Of a stretch of 64,000 bases of DNA, positions 21,640 to 31,982 are shown in pieces (position 1 is the stretch's first letter; every line of letters begins with the position of its first letter). The translations under genes were made by a program, and so were the position numbers. Under the pieces are notes generated by a model. That model made no database searches. It was not told the origin of the DNA and saw nothing but the letters and a program-made list of their open reading frames with translations. The stretch is from Ascaphus truei. Lineage: Eukaryota > Chordata > Amphibia > Anura > Ascaphidae. Location of the stretch: assembly GCA_036426205.1 (NCBI GenBank), contig CM071573.1:75427822-75491821 (forward strand), in the 5' to 3' direction.

Positions 21640-22262
21640 AGTGTGACATGGGGAGGGGGGGAGAATGTGAGAGTGGGACATGAGGAGGGGGGAGAGTGTA
21701 AGAGTGGGACATGTGAGAGTGGGACATGGGGAGGGGGGGGGGTGAGAGTGTGGGACATGGGGAGGGAGGTGAGAGTGGGACATGGAGGGGGGGTGAGAGT
21801 GGGACATGGGAATGGGGAGGGACTATGAGAGTGGGACATGGGAAAATGGGTGAGTGTGAGTGGGACATGGGAATGGGTGGTGAGTGTGAGTGCGACATGG
21901 GGAGGGGGGGATGGGGGGTGAGTGTGAGTGCAACATGGGGAGGGGGATGAAAGAGCTACACGGGGAGGGGGTGAAAGAGAGACATGGGGAGAAGGGGTGA
22001 AAGAGAGGCAATGGAAAGAAGGAGAGAGACACTGGCGGGAGGGAGAGAGACACAATGGCTGGAGGGAGTAAGCGAGAGAGACAATGGCTGGAGGGAGAGA
22101 CAATGGCTGGAGGGAGAGTGAGAGACTGTGGGGAGGGAGAGAGTGAGAGACACTGGTGGGAGGAAGAGACACACAATGGCTGGAGGGAGAGTGTGAGAGA
22201 CACTGGGGGGAGGGAGAGAGACATTAGCGGGAGGGAGAAAGAGAGACAGAGTGAGGGGAGGG
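21640..22262. repeat. G-rich minisatellite (GAGAGTGGGACATGGGGAGG units)
   Basis: Irregular tandem units of about 20-35 bp on the theme GAGAGTGGGACATGGGGAGG grade into GGGAGAGAGACACTGG. Long frames on both strands, rich in Pro-Leu-Ser-His, are products of this repeat and are not genes. Confidence 0.9.
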
Positions 22263-23069
22263 TGTGAGGATTCGGGGGTCACGACGGTCACAACGTGACC
22301 TCCCCTCTCGTTGCGCCCGCTGCTGCGGGACGTCCCCCTCGCCGGTCCAGTCCGGTCCCCATGGTTGGGGGACTCCCCCCCCTCGTCCCCGGCGGGCGGC
22401 CGCTGTTCCGCAAGTGGCTGGGGCTCTGGCGGCTGCTACCACTCATGGGCGCGCGCTCCCCCTTGTTACGGAGCGCACGCCGGATCAAGTTAATTTATTC
22501 ACTGCTCCTGCAGTGAAGCCTCGCCCCCAACTCACACACAGGCTGCAATCATGCCCCAAAGCTGCTCACCTTCATTCTCCTAAAGGCAGCCAATCCAGGA
22601 CGGCTCCATGCACTCCTCCAGGTCTGCCTCCTCTTTCTATTCGCCAGCCGCACTATATGATGCCTGTCTTGTCATTCCCACATCGCTTGACATAGTCTCT
22701 ACTAGCGGATGTCTATTCTGGCTCTCTCTCATCTTCGTTTTATTCAGGTTACGACCCGGCTTGGCGGACTTCACTCTCTGGCTCTGGACTCCGGCTCTCA
22801 CTTGACCTCGCTGCCTCTCACGCCCCTCGACCTCAGCTTGGACCCCGACCTTCCGGATCTCTCCTCTCCCAGACCTTGGCTAACGGCAACGACTACGTCT
22901 CTTCTTTCACCGGTACCAGCAAGTATTGCTACATCTATTTCCACCTGGCCTGGCAACGCCAAAAACACCACACTCCGAACAAGCTCCTTCTGCTGCGGGT
23001 GCGTGCACATATACGTCCCCACCTCAGTATAAGGGACGGGTCTGGTCTGCGGGCAGCACCAGCGTAACA
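22263..23069 (+). mobile_element. Solo LTR (807 bp) with perfect 5-bp target duplication
   Basis: Starts TGTGAGGATTCGG, ends CAGCGTAACA and is flanked by GAGGG (22258-22262 and 23070-23074). It shares its 3' end style (CCCACCTCAG, GTAACA) with the LTR at 17.4 kb. It sits inside the minisatellite of the hAT element, so it is younger than that element. Confidence 0.88.
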
Positions 23070-23409
23070 GAGGGATAGAGAGACACTGGAGGGGTTGTGA
23101 GAAATACTGGGAGAGGGAGTGACTGGGAGAGGAGTGTGAGACTGTGGAAGAGGGGAGAGTGGTCCTGAGAGGTCCTAATGTGGTGGGAAGAGAGAGATTA
23201 TTAGACGCTATTAGACAAATATCATAATTTTTATTTTTCAGTGATGTAATTTGTGTGATAAATACTTTTTTGTAGACGCGTGGCAGGGGTGTCACAAAGC
23301 TGGTTCGCCCTCATTGGCTGAACCAGCTCAGGTGCGCTGAAGTCATGTGATTTTGATTACATCAGGCAGGGGGGGCCTGGTATAAAAAGTTTGCTCACCC
23401 CTGGAAGCC

Positions 23410-24015
23410 TTATGTAACCCAGGTGTAGACATATCAGAAGCAAATATTTGTAATACTTTGGATGCTCATGCACCTCATTGGGGTTTATAATATGAAATAT
23501 TCAAGGGTGATTACATGTGGAAGCATCACATCTCCAGTTTGATAAGATTAAAGGAACAATCCCATCTTGAAGTCTGCTGAATGCCTTTATCTTCTACATA
23601 CCAGTGGAACAAATCCAGATGTATCTCGCAATGTTTTACAGAAGCCACGCAGAGGTCAAATTTAGACGTGAGGAAGAGATCCATGCAGGAAGATCCCAAC
23701 ATAACAAATACAGTCCCCTGCACATCACATGTATGTACTACTTGTCAATGAAGCCACCTGTGGTGTGTGATTCAAGCAACATGGACACAACACAGCACAG
23801 TGTATGACATTAACTAACATTTTCATCTCACCACTATAGCCCCATAAGACCTGAGTAACCAGATCACAGGGAGATCAAGTTGTGATGACATAAGGTGAGC
23901 GTCAAACCCACAACCTCGTGTATTCTAGTCCAATGTGCTACACCCGTCGCTGCCCGTAAAGCTGCTGGCCCCTTTGGAAGAGAAGGGGATACGCAGTAAG
24001 CCAAGGATGAAACAT
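23410..24015. other. Unassigned DNA
   Basis: No recognisable gene or complete repeat. Confidence 0.3.
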
Positions 24016-24018
24016 GAG

Positions 24019-24189
24019 CAGGGGTGAGCAACTCCAGTCCTCAAGGGCCATCAACAGGTCAGGTTTTCAGGATATCCCTGCTTCAGCACAGGTGGTTCAA
24101 TCTTTGACTGAGCCACCTGTGCTAAAGCAGGTATATCCTGAAAACCTGACCTGTTGAAGGCCCTTGTGGACTGGAGTTGCCCACCTCCG
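24019..24189. mobile_element. hAT-type palindromic MITE (CAGGGGT family)
   Basis: CAGGGGTGAGCAACTCCAGT opens the copy, and the mirror arm closes it with ACTGGAGTTGCCCACC. Arms with CTGCTTCAGCACAGGTGG face each other across TCTTTGACTGAG. The flanking 8-mers do not match. Confidence 0.8.
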
Positions 24190-24502
24190 AGGTAGACGCA
24201 TATTATACACGCCCATTGGAGTAGCTGAAAGAGCGTACATAACTTTGGCAACATCTTCTTTTGACTTGAATAATTATATATTTCAAAGATTACCTCCTAA
24301 AAGGAAGAGGCTTCGTTACAAACTTGGGTGTCCAGTCGCACTGTAAGTGAAAGTCATACGCATACAAATCTTCCAGGTTTATCACAGAAAAATATTACCT
24401 TGAGATTTTTCTTCTTTGATGAATCTGAGGTTATTTCTTTGCACTGTTTTTGCAATTGTACGGTTGTGCTGTTGAAGGAACATTGTTAAATAATACGCTG
24501 TA

Positions 24503-24807
24503 CAGTGTGTTTTTCAACCATGGTTCCTAGGAACCGTAGGGTTCCCCCGGCATCCGTAAAGGGTTCCCTGTAATTTTCAGGTCATTTTAAAATTGTACAA
24601 AATACAGAAGACTACAATGCATCTGATCTCATAAGCACTATTAGAGAGGGTTGGGGTTCCTTACATTGCATATGATCTCAGAAGCACTATTAGAGTGGGT
24701 TGGGGTTCCTTACATTGCATCTGATCTCAGACGCGCTGTAAGAGGGGGTTGAGGTTCCTCAAAATTTCACATAGGATTCCTTAACAAATAAAGGTTGGAA
24801 ACTACTG
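24503..24807. mobile_element. hAT-like MITE with a 49-bp tandem repeat inside
   Basis: The ends CAGTGTGTTTTTCAACC and GGTTGGAAACTACTG are inverted repeats of the Charlie-like hAT style. Three 49-bp units (24618-24764), each with ATCTGATCTCA, AAGCACTATTAGAG and GGTTGGGGTTCC, lie inside. No 8-bp duplication was confirmed. Confidence 0.6.
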
Positions 24808-24814
24808 CCCTATA

Positions 24815-26395
24815 CATTTGAAACTAATGTCCTGTTATATGCTACTATGCATAAAGGAACACCTAAAGAGACTATTGGTAAACTAGTTCCCATGTGTTCC
24901 CTCTTACTTTTAACCCATTGTTGCAGAAGACTTCTTTCAATGCATGAAATGCCTCTCCAGTAGCAAATAATGTAATTCATTGAGTCACCTACAGAGGATG
25001 AAAAGGTATTTGAGTTGCTATGGTCACTCAGTACTTGGCTCCTCTCGTGAGCCTGCCATCTGGAGCACCAGTTGTGATAATGCTTTAAGGACTCGCCTGT
25101 ATCAAATGATGATGTTAATTGGATTTCACATTAGGAGGATTAATTGATAGTGTGCAGTTAATAGTGCTGGGCTCTTCACTTGAGTATATAGCAACTCGCT
25201 GGCAACTTTGAGTAAGATTGATAACTGTGATAACCTGTGGGCCCTTTCTGGAGTAGTGTAGCATTCAGAGTAAACAGTGCTAAAAATGAATGTCACACCT
25301 CAAGCCAAAAGTGTGCACAGGTGAGGATGACTATGCTCTTTAATTAAAGTATTTACATTACTGACTGACATAATCGTCATTGACTTGGGGATCAATCGGT
25401 CATAGGGTACATGCAGCAAGTGCCGGTACGGGTTATCGCACCCATTTCTGCATCAACTCCCATTGACTTGAATGGGCGTTAACGCATTTGGTAACCTGTG
25501 CCGACACTTGGTGCATGTGCAACATAATGCTAAGCAGGTCTCTACTTCTTAATAGGGCCGGAAGTGGTGGTAAGTGCTTCAATTCCCAGTCAACATTCAT
25601 ACCCCTGGGAGCTAATGTCCTGAATTGCAGCACTTCCTGAGATGATCTGTACTAACTGTATCAAGCATCACATGTTTCCTAGTTTATCATATTGCAGGTT
25701 CTAAATATTGATCTCATGATTTGGACATTATCATTATGTATTTGATCATACTATATAATGTACTCTAGTTATCAATACTTAGTCCATGCACTCAATTTCT
25801 CTTTTGACTGTTTATAATGGACTAAAAATGTTCATACTATTTTTCCTGTCAATTTAATATTTGACAGATGAAATATAAAATATAATCATTCTCTAGTCAT
25901 ACATCCTGATAGGATCTTGAATTGGAACATGTACAGAGTATTAATTCACAAATTTAAATCCAAATCATGACCTCAACATATTGGATAGTATATGTTCATT
26001 CTTCTGCTTTTTCCTGTTCTCTAGTCTACTATCTTAGTTCATTTCTCCATTTCCTTAATTACATTTGCAATCTGCCTTCAATTGCAATTTATGGTTATTG
26101 CATTGTCACTAATATATAAATGTTTTAGCTAAATTTGACATGGATAAGACAATTTTCAGATAATGTACTTTAAAATTTGTTAGACATTAATCCATGTCAT
26201 ATTCCTCAATATTCCATTCTAGGTTTGCTTGTTGTTTTTAACTTTCTTTATCATTATACAGTTTATCCTTGATAACAAACGCTATATATGCTTTTTGTTT
26301 TCATTTTATATACCTTTTCCTTTGTTATATAACTTCTGATGTTATTTTTATGTTATGTCTTTGTTTATATGCACCCCCGATCAGAGAATGTATGA
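24815..26395. other. Unassigned AT-rich intergenic DNA
   Basis: No gene, recognisable repeat end or RNA motif was seen. Confidence 0.35.
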
Positions 26396-26399
26396 CTCA

Positions 26400-26576
26400 G
26401 AGCCCATCTCTCCTTGGCTATTCACATCAGCCAATGAGATTGATCTGGCCGAGTTCGCGCCACTGCGGTGATGCATCATACATCAGCTGGGGGCGGGGAG
26501 ATGCCTATATCAGCTGTTAGAGACGTGACTGTAAAACACTCTTTGACAAAGGGCTACCACCCGAAACGCGTTAGAG
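26400..26576 (+). ncRNA. Promoter-like segment and hammerhead-like motif (copy C)
   Basis: The motif itself spans 26537-26576. CACTCT opens stem I, UUGACAA stands where CUGANGA is expected (two changes), GGG and CCC form stem II around CUACCA, GAAA is intact, CGCG forms a minimal stem III, GUU is a permitted cleavage triplet, and AGAG closes stem I with CUCU. Upstream are a CCAAT box (about 26.43 kb) and a TATA-like CCTATATCAG (about 26.50 kb). About 40 nt downstream lies GGAATAAATATG, a polyadenylation-like signal. The layout resembles the hammerhead-bearing terminal repeats of Penelope-like retroelements. Confidence 0.6.
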
Positions 26577-26904
26577 ATCCTACCTGCCATAACACCATGA
26601 TGTCTATCATGGAATAAATATGTTTTAACCTCTTATCTGCTGGTGTTTAGCCCCCAAGTTCTTTGCTGTGCTCCGCTTTTTCTTTCGTGAAATTTCTCCT
26701 GTTGTACTTACCTAGAAGCGTGATGCACGCCAACGGAACCTCTGCCTCCAAATCGTGAGTACTCCTCTCCTTCATGCAAAGGATTGGAGGTTTATCCTGT
26801 TCAAGTGCCATTCTCCAGGGTGACTGTTATCAATGGTGTCCACATAGATCTTTGTGTACATATACATGTTACTCATGCAAAACATGTAAAACAGCAAGCT
26901 TGAC

Positions 26905-28238
26905 CCTACCTGTCTTTCTAACTATCGACCTGTCTCCCTCCTGCCTTTTGCCTCTAAACTCCTTGAACGTCTTGTATTCTCTCGCTTGCTCCATTTTCTC
27001 AACACCTATTCTCTCCTAGACCCTCTACAATCTGGCTTCCGCACTGCTCACTCCACGGAAACAGCCCTCACTAAAATAACTGACGACCTCCATGCTGCCA
27101 AAGACAGAGGTCATTACACTCTGCTCATATTACTCGACCTCTCTGCAGCATTTGACACCGTGGACCACCCTCTTCTCCTTCACATTCTCCATACTCTTGG
27201 TATTCGGAACAAAGCTCTATCCTGGATCTCATCCTACCTCTCCCATCGTACTTTCAGTGTCTCTTCTGCTTACACCTCCTCCTCCTCTATTGATCTCTCT
27301 GTGGGGGTACCCCAGGGCTCTGTCCTGGGACCTCTTCTCTTTTCTCTGTACACACTCTCTCTAGGTGACCTAATAACATCTTTTGGGTTTAAATATCACC
27401 TCTATGCTGACGACACACAAATATACTTTTCAACACCTGACCTTACACCTGCTATACAGACCAAAGTTTCTGAATGTCTCTCTGCTATATCATCCTGGAT
27501 GGCCCTCCGTCGCCTTAAACTCAACATGGCTAAAACAGAGCTCCTCATACTTCCTCCCAAACCTGGCCCTACTACCTCCTTCCACATTACTGTTGGAACT
27601 ACGATCATCCACCCAGTAGCCCAAGCACGCTGCCTAGGGGTCACACTCGACTCCTCTCTCACATTCGCCCCTCACATTCAAAACATTTCTAAAACTTGTC
27701 GCTTTTTCCTCCGCAATATAACAAAGATACGCCCTTTCCTCTGTTGCTTGACTGCTAAAACTCTGACTCAGGCCCTCATTCTCTCCCGTCTTGATTACTG
27801 TAACCTCCTGCTGTCCGGCCTTCCTGCCTCTCACCTGTCTCCCCTACAATCTATCCTAAATGCTGCTGCCAGAATCACTCTAATCTTTCCTAGATCTGTC
27901 TCAGCATCTCCCCTCCTGAAATCCCTCTCCTGGCTTCCAATCAAATCCCGCATCTCACACTCCATTCTTCTTCTCACTTTTAAAGCTTTACACTCTTCTG
28001 CCCCTCCTTACATCTCAGCCCTAATTTCTCGCTATGCACCACCCCGACTCTTGCGTTCTGCTCAAGGATGTCTTCTTTCTACCCCTTTTTATCTAAAGCC
28101 CTCTCCCGCCTTAAACCTTTTTCACTGACTGCTCCACACCTCTGGAATGCCCTTCCCCTCAGTACCCGATTAGCACCCTCTCTATCCACCTTTAAGACCC
28201 ACCTTAAGACACACTTGCTTAAAGAAGCATATGAATAG
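26905..28238 (+). CDS. L2/CR1-like LINE ORF2 fragment: reverse transcriptase (frameshifted)
   Basis: The frame covers nearly the whole RT domain of a non-LTR retrotransposon, the enzyme that copies element RNA at the nicked target. In order: [19 protein letters not shown] (about 26.91 kb, one frame off), LQSGFR..HSTETAL, catalytic block [28 protein letters not shown], catalytic [12 protein letters not shown], and thumb-region [10 protein letters not shown] and CLGVTLD. An open frame runs from 26986 to 28128. A second frameshift near 28.09 kb precedes the usual C-terminus, [10 protein letters not shown] and [15 protein letters not shown], ending at TAG 28236-28238. The endonuclease domain is missing, so the copy is 5'-truncated. 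Both catalytic Asp pairs are preserved, suggesting a fairly recent insertion. Confidence 0.92.
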
Positions 28239-28515
28239 CACTGTGAACATTCTGAACACATGATACATAAAGCTTGGCCCCCTGCAGACACACTTACCAG
28301 AACTCCCTCCTACTGTCTCTGTACGTTCTCCCTACCTACCAATTAGATTGTAAGCTCCTCGGGGCAGGGACACCTCTTCCTTAATGTTATGTTTGTCTAA
28401 AGCACTTATTCCCATGATCTGTTATTTATATGATTACCACGTGTATTACTACTGTGAAGCGCTATGTACATTAATGGCGCTATATAAATAAAGACATACA
28501 ATACAATACAATACT
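28239..28515 (+). mobile_element. 3' UTR and tandem tail of the L2-like LINE
   Basis: It contains GATTGTAAGCTCCTCGGGGC, GTGAAGCGCTATGTACATTA, GGCGCTATATAAATAAAG and a terminal ATACA-type tandem repeat instead of poly(A). This is the 3' signature of L2-like elements. The SINE tails in this window carry a shorter version of the same end. Confidence 0.85.
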
Positions 28516-28519
28516 CCAA

Positions 28520-29175
28520 TGTTGGAAACTACACACCTATGTCCCCACACTAAGGAGATTAATCTAGGCATATTGGTTCATTATATACTCACAAGGCTGG
28601 ATTATATTTGTTCCTTAAAGCTGATTAATTGTACCTTTCAAGACATTACTATATTTATGGTCAAATACAGTTGAGCACCGAATCTCTGGATCTTATCCTA
28701 TCACTGTTTACTTAGCCTATTTAGTCTACAAGGTCAGTGAGCCAATTGTAGCCCCATGAACCAGTGGTAGCATGTGTGTAGCAGTAAGCTGTGAGATACA
28801 ATATGCCACATATGTACTAATGAAACATACATGTAACAATATTGCAGTAGTGAGAAACCCTATGGTATCAAGGAAAATGTTTCAATTTACATAAATCAGC
28901 TGCTAGCTGTTATTACCAGCCCAACATAGTATCATAAAGCTCTGTTGCTACACACATGCTTCGAGTGGTTCATGGGGCTACAATTGGCTCGCTGAACGTT
29001 TGGGAAAAATTGGCTAATTAGCCTAGATTTTTCACACAAGTATATACTATTGGAATAGCCACGGAGTGCACAGAATTGTGACAAGTTGGTATTCCTTTAA
29101 ATTAAACTTGATAATCAAAGTAAATTTGGATTCTGCACAAGCAGAAAGTATATCTATCCGGATATGGGTGTAACA
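28520..29175. other. Unassigned DNA
   Basis: No gene was seen. Two related short segments (GTTCATGGGGCTACAATTGG near 28.97 kb, and its approximate inverse near 28.74 kb) may mark an inverted repeat. Confidence 0.3.
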
Positions 29176-29177
29176 AA

Positions 29178-29223
29178 CTACCGCCTGACGAAGCACTTTA
29201 GTGTGTGAAACGCGTGGTGGTAG
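29178..29223 (+). ncRNA. Hammerhead-ribozyme motif (copy D)
   Basis: Stem I is a full 7-bp helix: CUACCGC (29178-29184) pairs with GUGGUAG (29217-29223), with one G-U. The box CUGACGA is intact (29185-29191), GCAC..GUGU gives stem II, and GAAA is intact (29207-29210). Minimal stem III is AC..GU. The cleavage triplet reads GUG (29214-29216) rather than NUH, so self-cleavage should be impaired. Of the core, only the triplet deviates. Confidence 0.68.
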
Positions 29224-29229
29224 AGAGTA

Positions 29230-30475
29230 TTTGGTGCTGTCCTGTGAAGCTGCCATTTGAAAGTTCACGATCGGAGGAAGTTGGAAGTGAGACGTGCTTG
29301 ACGAGGGACACACGGGACTCACGATCCCGGAAGTGGAAGGTCTGCACTGAACAGCTGATCCCAGCACGCGGGATATACAGCTCCAAGACCTACTCCGTCT
29401 CTTACCCATTTGGATCAGGAACTTGGCAGCATGGACATATTCTTTTAGGCATCTGCTGAATCATTGATATCTTAAATGTACGTCTACACTTCCAAAATGC
29501 AGTTTGTTTAATTTACACCTTTTGGTGCGCTCTGTGTGTTCTTTCCTAAGTATATACAGTACTATTGTCTGAACAAAGTTGCTGGCAAAGATTGCCATAC
29601 AGGCAATATAATACACCCCAGACACGCCATATCGCCATATCCCTCTTTTATTTATCATTGTATTTGTTTTAAAGATACATAATTTAAAATAATATGTTCT
29701 AATAACACTCATTGTCCTACTGGTACAAGGGAGTTATCTACAACATTAGAGGGATTTCTTTTCTTCTTAGTATATAAGTTCCCCGTGTTTTATATACCTT
29801 ATATCCTTTATGGATATCCCTGTGTGCACCTTCCTAATATAACTACATTGTTCGAATTAAGCTGAGCAAGGGGCCATCTGTATTTAAATGAAAAGTAAAC
29901 TTCCCCACAAATTGTAGGGGAGGTGTAATGAGCTGTTGGGATAGGAAGGGGTAATAGATGCAGAATAACCCCAGATTTCCATATGGCAGCAAAACTTGTT
30001 CTATCCCAGTGCAATGTTGGTCTTTACTATAGACAGAAATCAAAAGCTTGTCAAATGTTGTCATGTACATTCTTAAATGTGTTAAGATGATCTATATAGG
30101 AAAAAATGAATGTTTTACGGATTGTAACATATTCTTATCATTGTACAAACTCAAAAAGCTGCTAAAGATTATGCATGTTCCAAAAGTTAATATTCACACA
30201 CTGGAAGATTAAGTTACTTGGTCAAAGTCTTTAAGCAAGTAATTATATTTCTAATGCTAATACATTAACCATGAAGCCATTCAAGCAATACGTTGCAGGC
30301 CTATCTTGTACTGATGGGATAATGGAGACACAAACTCACTTTTCTGTTGCATTGGTTGATTTCCATTGTATTTATTGCGATGTACAGAACTGTAAAAGTT
30401 AAATAAATAAAGACAAAAGGATGCTCCACTAATGCCGAATAAAAACCGCATACTTTATAAGGGCAAAACCTTTTA
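29230..30475. other. Unassigned DNA, possibly the body of the copy-D element
   Basis: The first 350 bp (with ATTTACACCTTTTGGTGCGC near 29.52 kb) may belong to the retroelement carrying copy D. The rest is AT-rich with no recognisable feature. Confidence 0.3.
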
Positions 30476-30481
30476 ACCATG

Positions 30482-31340
30482 TGTAGTCGAGTCTCCTACC
30501 TCCGGTGCGGGGATCTGCCCGGCTATCACCCGGAGTTCCGCGCGATCAGGAGTGTGGGGGTGGCCATCTTGTTAGTCGCGCATGCGCAGAGCGGCGAGGC
30601 GCGCATGCCCAGTCAGGAGTGCGGTGGCCATTTTGGTTTTTGCTCCACATAAAGTACAGTGGAACTACAAGTCCCACAATCCTTAGATGGAGGGACTGCA
30701 CACATGGGACTGTCCCAGCGAATGGGATTAGAGCAGTTGGAGGAACAGAATATCCTCCGCGTGCGGGGAGCACGCACTTCAGTCCTGATGGGCGAAGGGA
30801 GAAGGTTGTGTCCAGAGAACAGTGCTTCCTGGACTAGGCCTAAAATTTACCCCTAGGCCCTGAGACAGCTGTAGAGGAGTGTTGCAGGGGAGGCCTCAGA
30901 TAGGGACTCTTTCTATTATTATTATTATTATTATTATTATTACTGCGCCGGTGACTGGACGGCCACGCGGCGCTCTGGGACCAGGCCACAGGACCCTGAG
31001 ACATTGTGTGAGACCCTCCGGCTGGAGCTCACACTGCGAGGAGGATCAGGACCCTTCGGAGATAAGGGAATTGTGTCGGAGGCCCCACTGCGTGGGACCC
31101 GCTCCAACTCACCTCACCAAGCAGCACCTGGGTACTGGAGTACCCAGACAGGTACCCAACGTGCACCAACATCTACAGGGGGGAGCGCTACTTCACATTT
31201 GGGTGGGATTGCTGGGACGGACACCAGGGGTTATTGGTGCCACAGCACCCTCAGTACATTTGGGGAACCACTACGTGTTGGGGTCACTGCACTACACTGT
31301 GGTACTATGTTATATGTGTAGCATTGTTCTAGTAAAGAAC

Positions 31341-31376
<36 letters not shown>

Positions 31377-31569
31377 TGTGTTATTGCTGTAGTAATGGTT
31401 CCTGTGAGGGGTTATCCTGCCGACACTGGGATCCCTCATAGGTGGAGGCGCTGTGCATAAGGAGATAGAGCTCACCCCAGGCTCCCAGAAGTGGAGGCTT
31501 AGGCCTCCTGTGAGCAGACAGGTACAGCAGCATGTGTAGTTCCCTTAGGCATAGGGAAAGGGGGCTACA
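30482..31569 (+). mobile_element. LTR-like unit TGTAG...CTACA with 4-bp target duplication
   Basis: Starts TGTAGTCGAG, ends AGGGGGCTACA and is flanked by CATG (30478-30481 and 31570-31573). Its order is a GC-rich start with CGCATGCGCAG and GGTGGCCATTTTGG promoter-type motifs, CAGGATATCC-like blocks, a (TTA)n run at about 30.92-30.94 kb, GACCAGGCCACAGGACCCTG, a (TG)n run near 31.36 kb, then GTGGAGGCGCTGTGC and a tail with AGTTCCCTTAG. Much of it aligns by eye with 47.6-48.31 kb, and its tail with the 4-kb element at 13-17 kb. Probably a solo LTR. Confidence 0.75.
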
Positions 31570-31982
31570 CATGTTTGAATGACAATACCCATGCGTGATG
31601 GCAGCACTGAAATACATGTTTCCCTTTGCTTCAGTGCAATAACCAGTACACGAAGGCAAAGATAAAGAAGAATGTGCAACTAGAAAAAAACCATCCCGAG
31701 CTGAAGAAAGCAGCTGGAAATGTATCATCCACACCACTTTCATTATTTCTTTTTTATTTAAGAGTTGTTTTTTTTTACCACTTTCACCACTATCTAACTC
31801 CAAACCTATGCTGAACGGTCACTCTGCTTTTATATTGCGCATAATCCAGCTCCACATTTCCCTCACTCCTCACACACCTTCACCACTCCTCCCTAAACGT
31901 GAATCCCCCCAATCTTATTTACCTTGCGCCCTGTTCTTCAATCCAACCCACACATACTAAGCATCATTCTTCACCCAACAGT

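Larger units (their letters stand above)
21464..23403. mobile_element. hAT-type non-autonomous element, expanded and invaded
   Basis: The ends CAGCGGTGCGCAAACT and AGTTTGCTCACCCCTG form 16-bp terminal inverted repeats with two mismatches. Flanking GCTTATGT (left) and GCCTTATGT a few bases beyond the right end suggest a disturbed 8-bp duplication. Inside are a G-rich minisatellite (21.64-22.26 kb) and an 807-bp solo LTR (22263-23069). Shorter relatives with GTTTGCGCACCCC-type ends lie at 55.5 and 59.8 kb. Confidence 0.75.

Noticed and set aside
21458..22291. Pro/Ser/Leu/His-rich frames of 111-181 codons on the minus strand
   Set aside because: Produced by the G-rich minisatellite inside a hAT element; several overlap in different phases.
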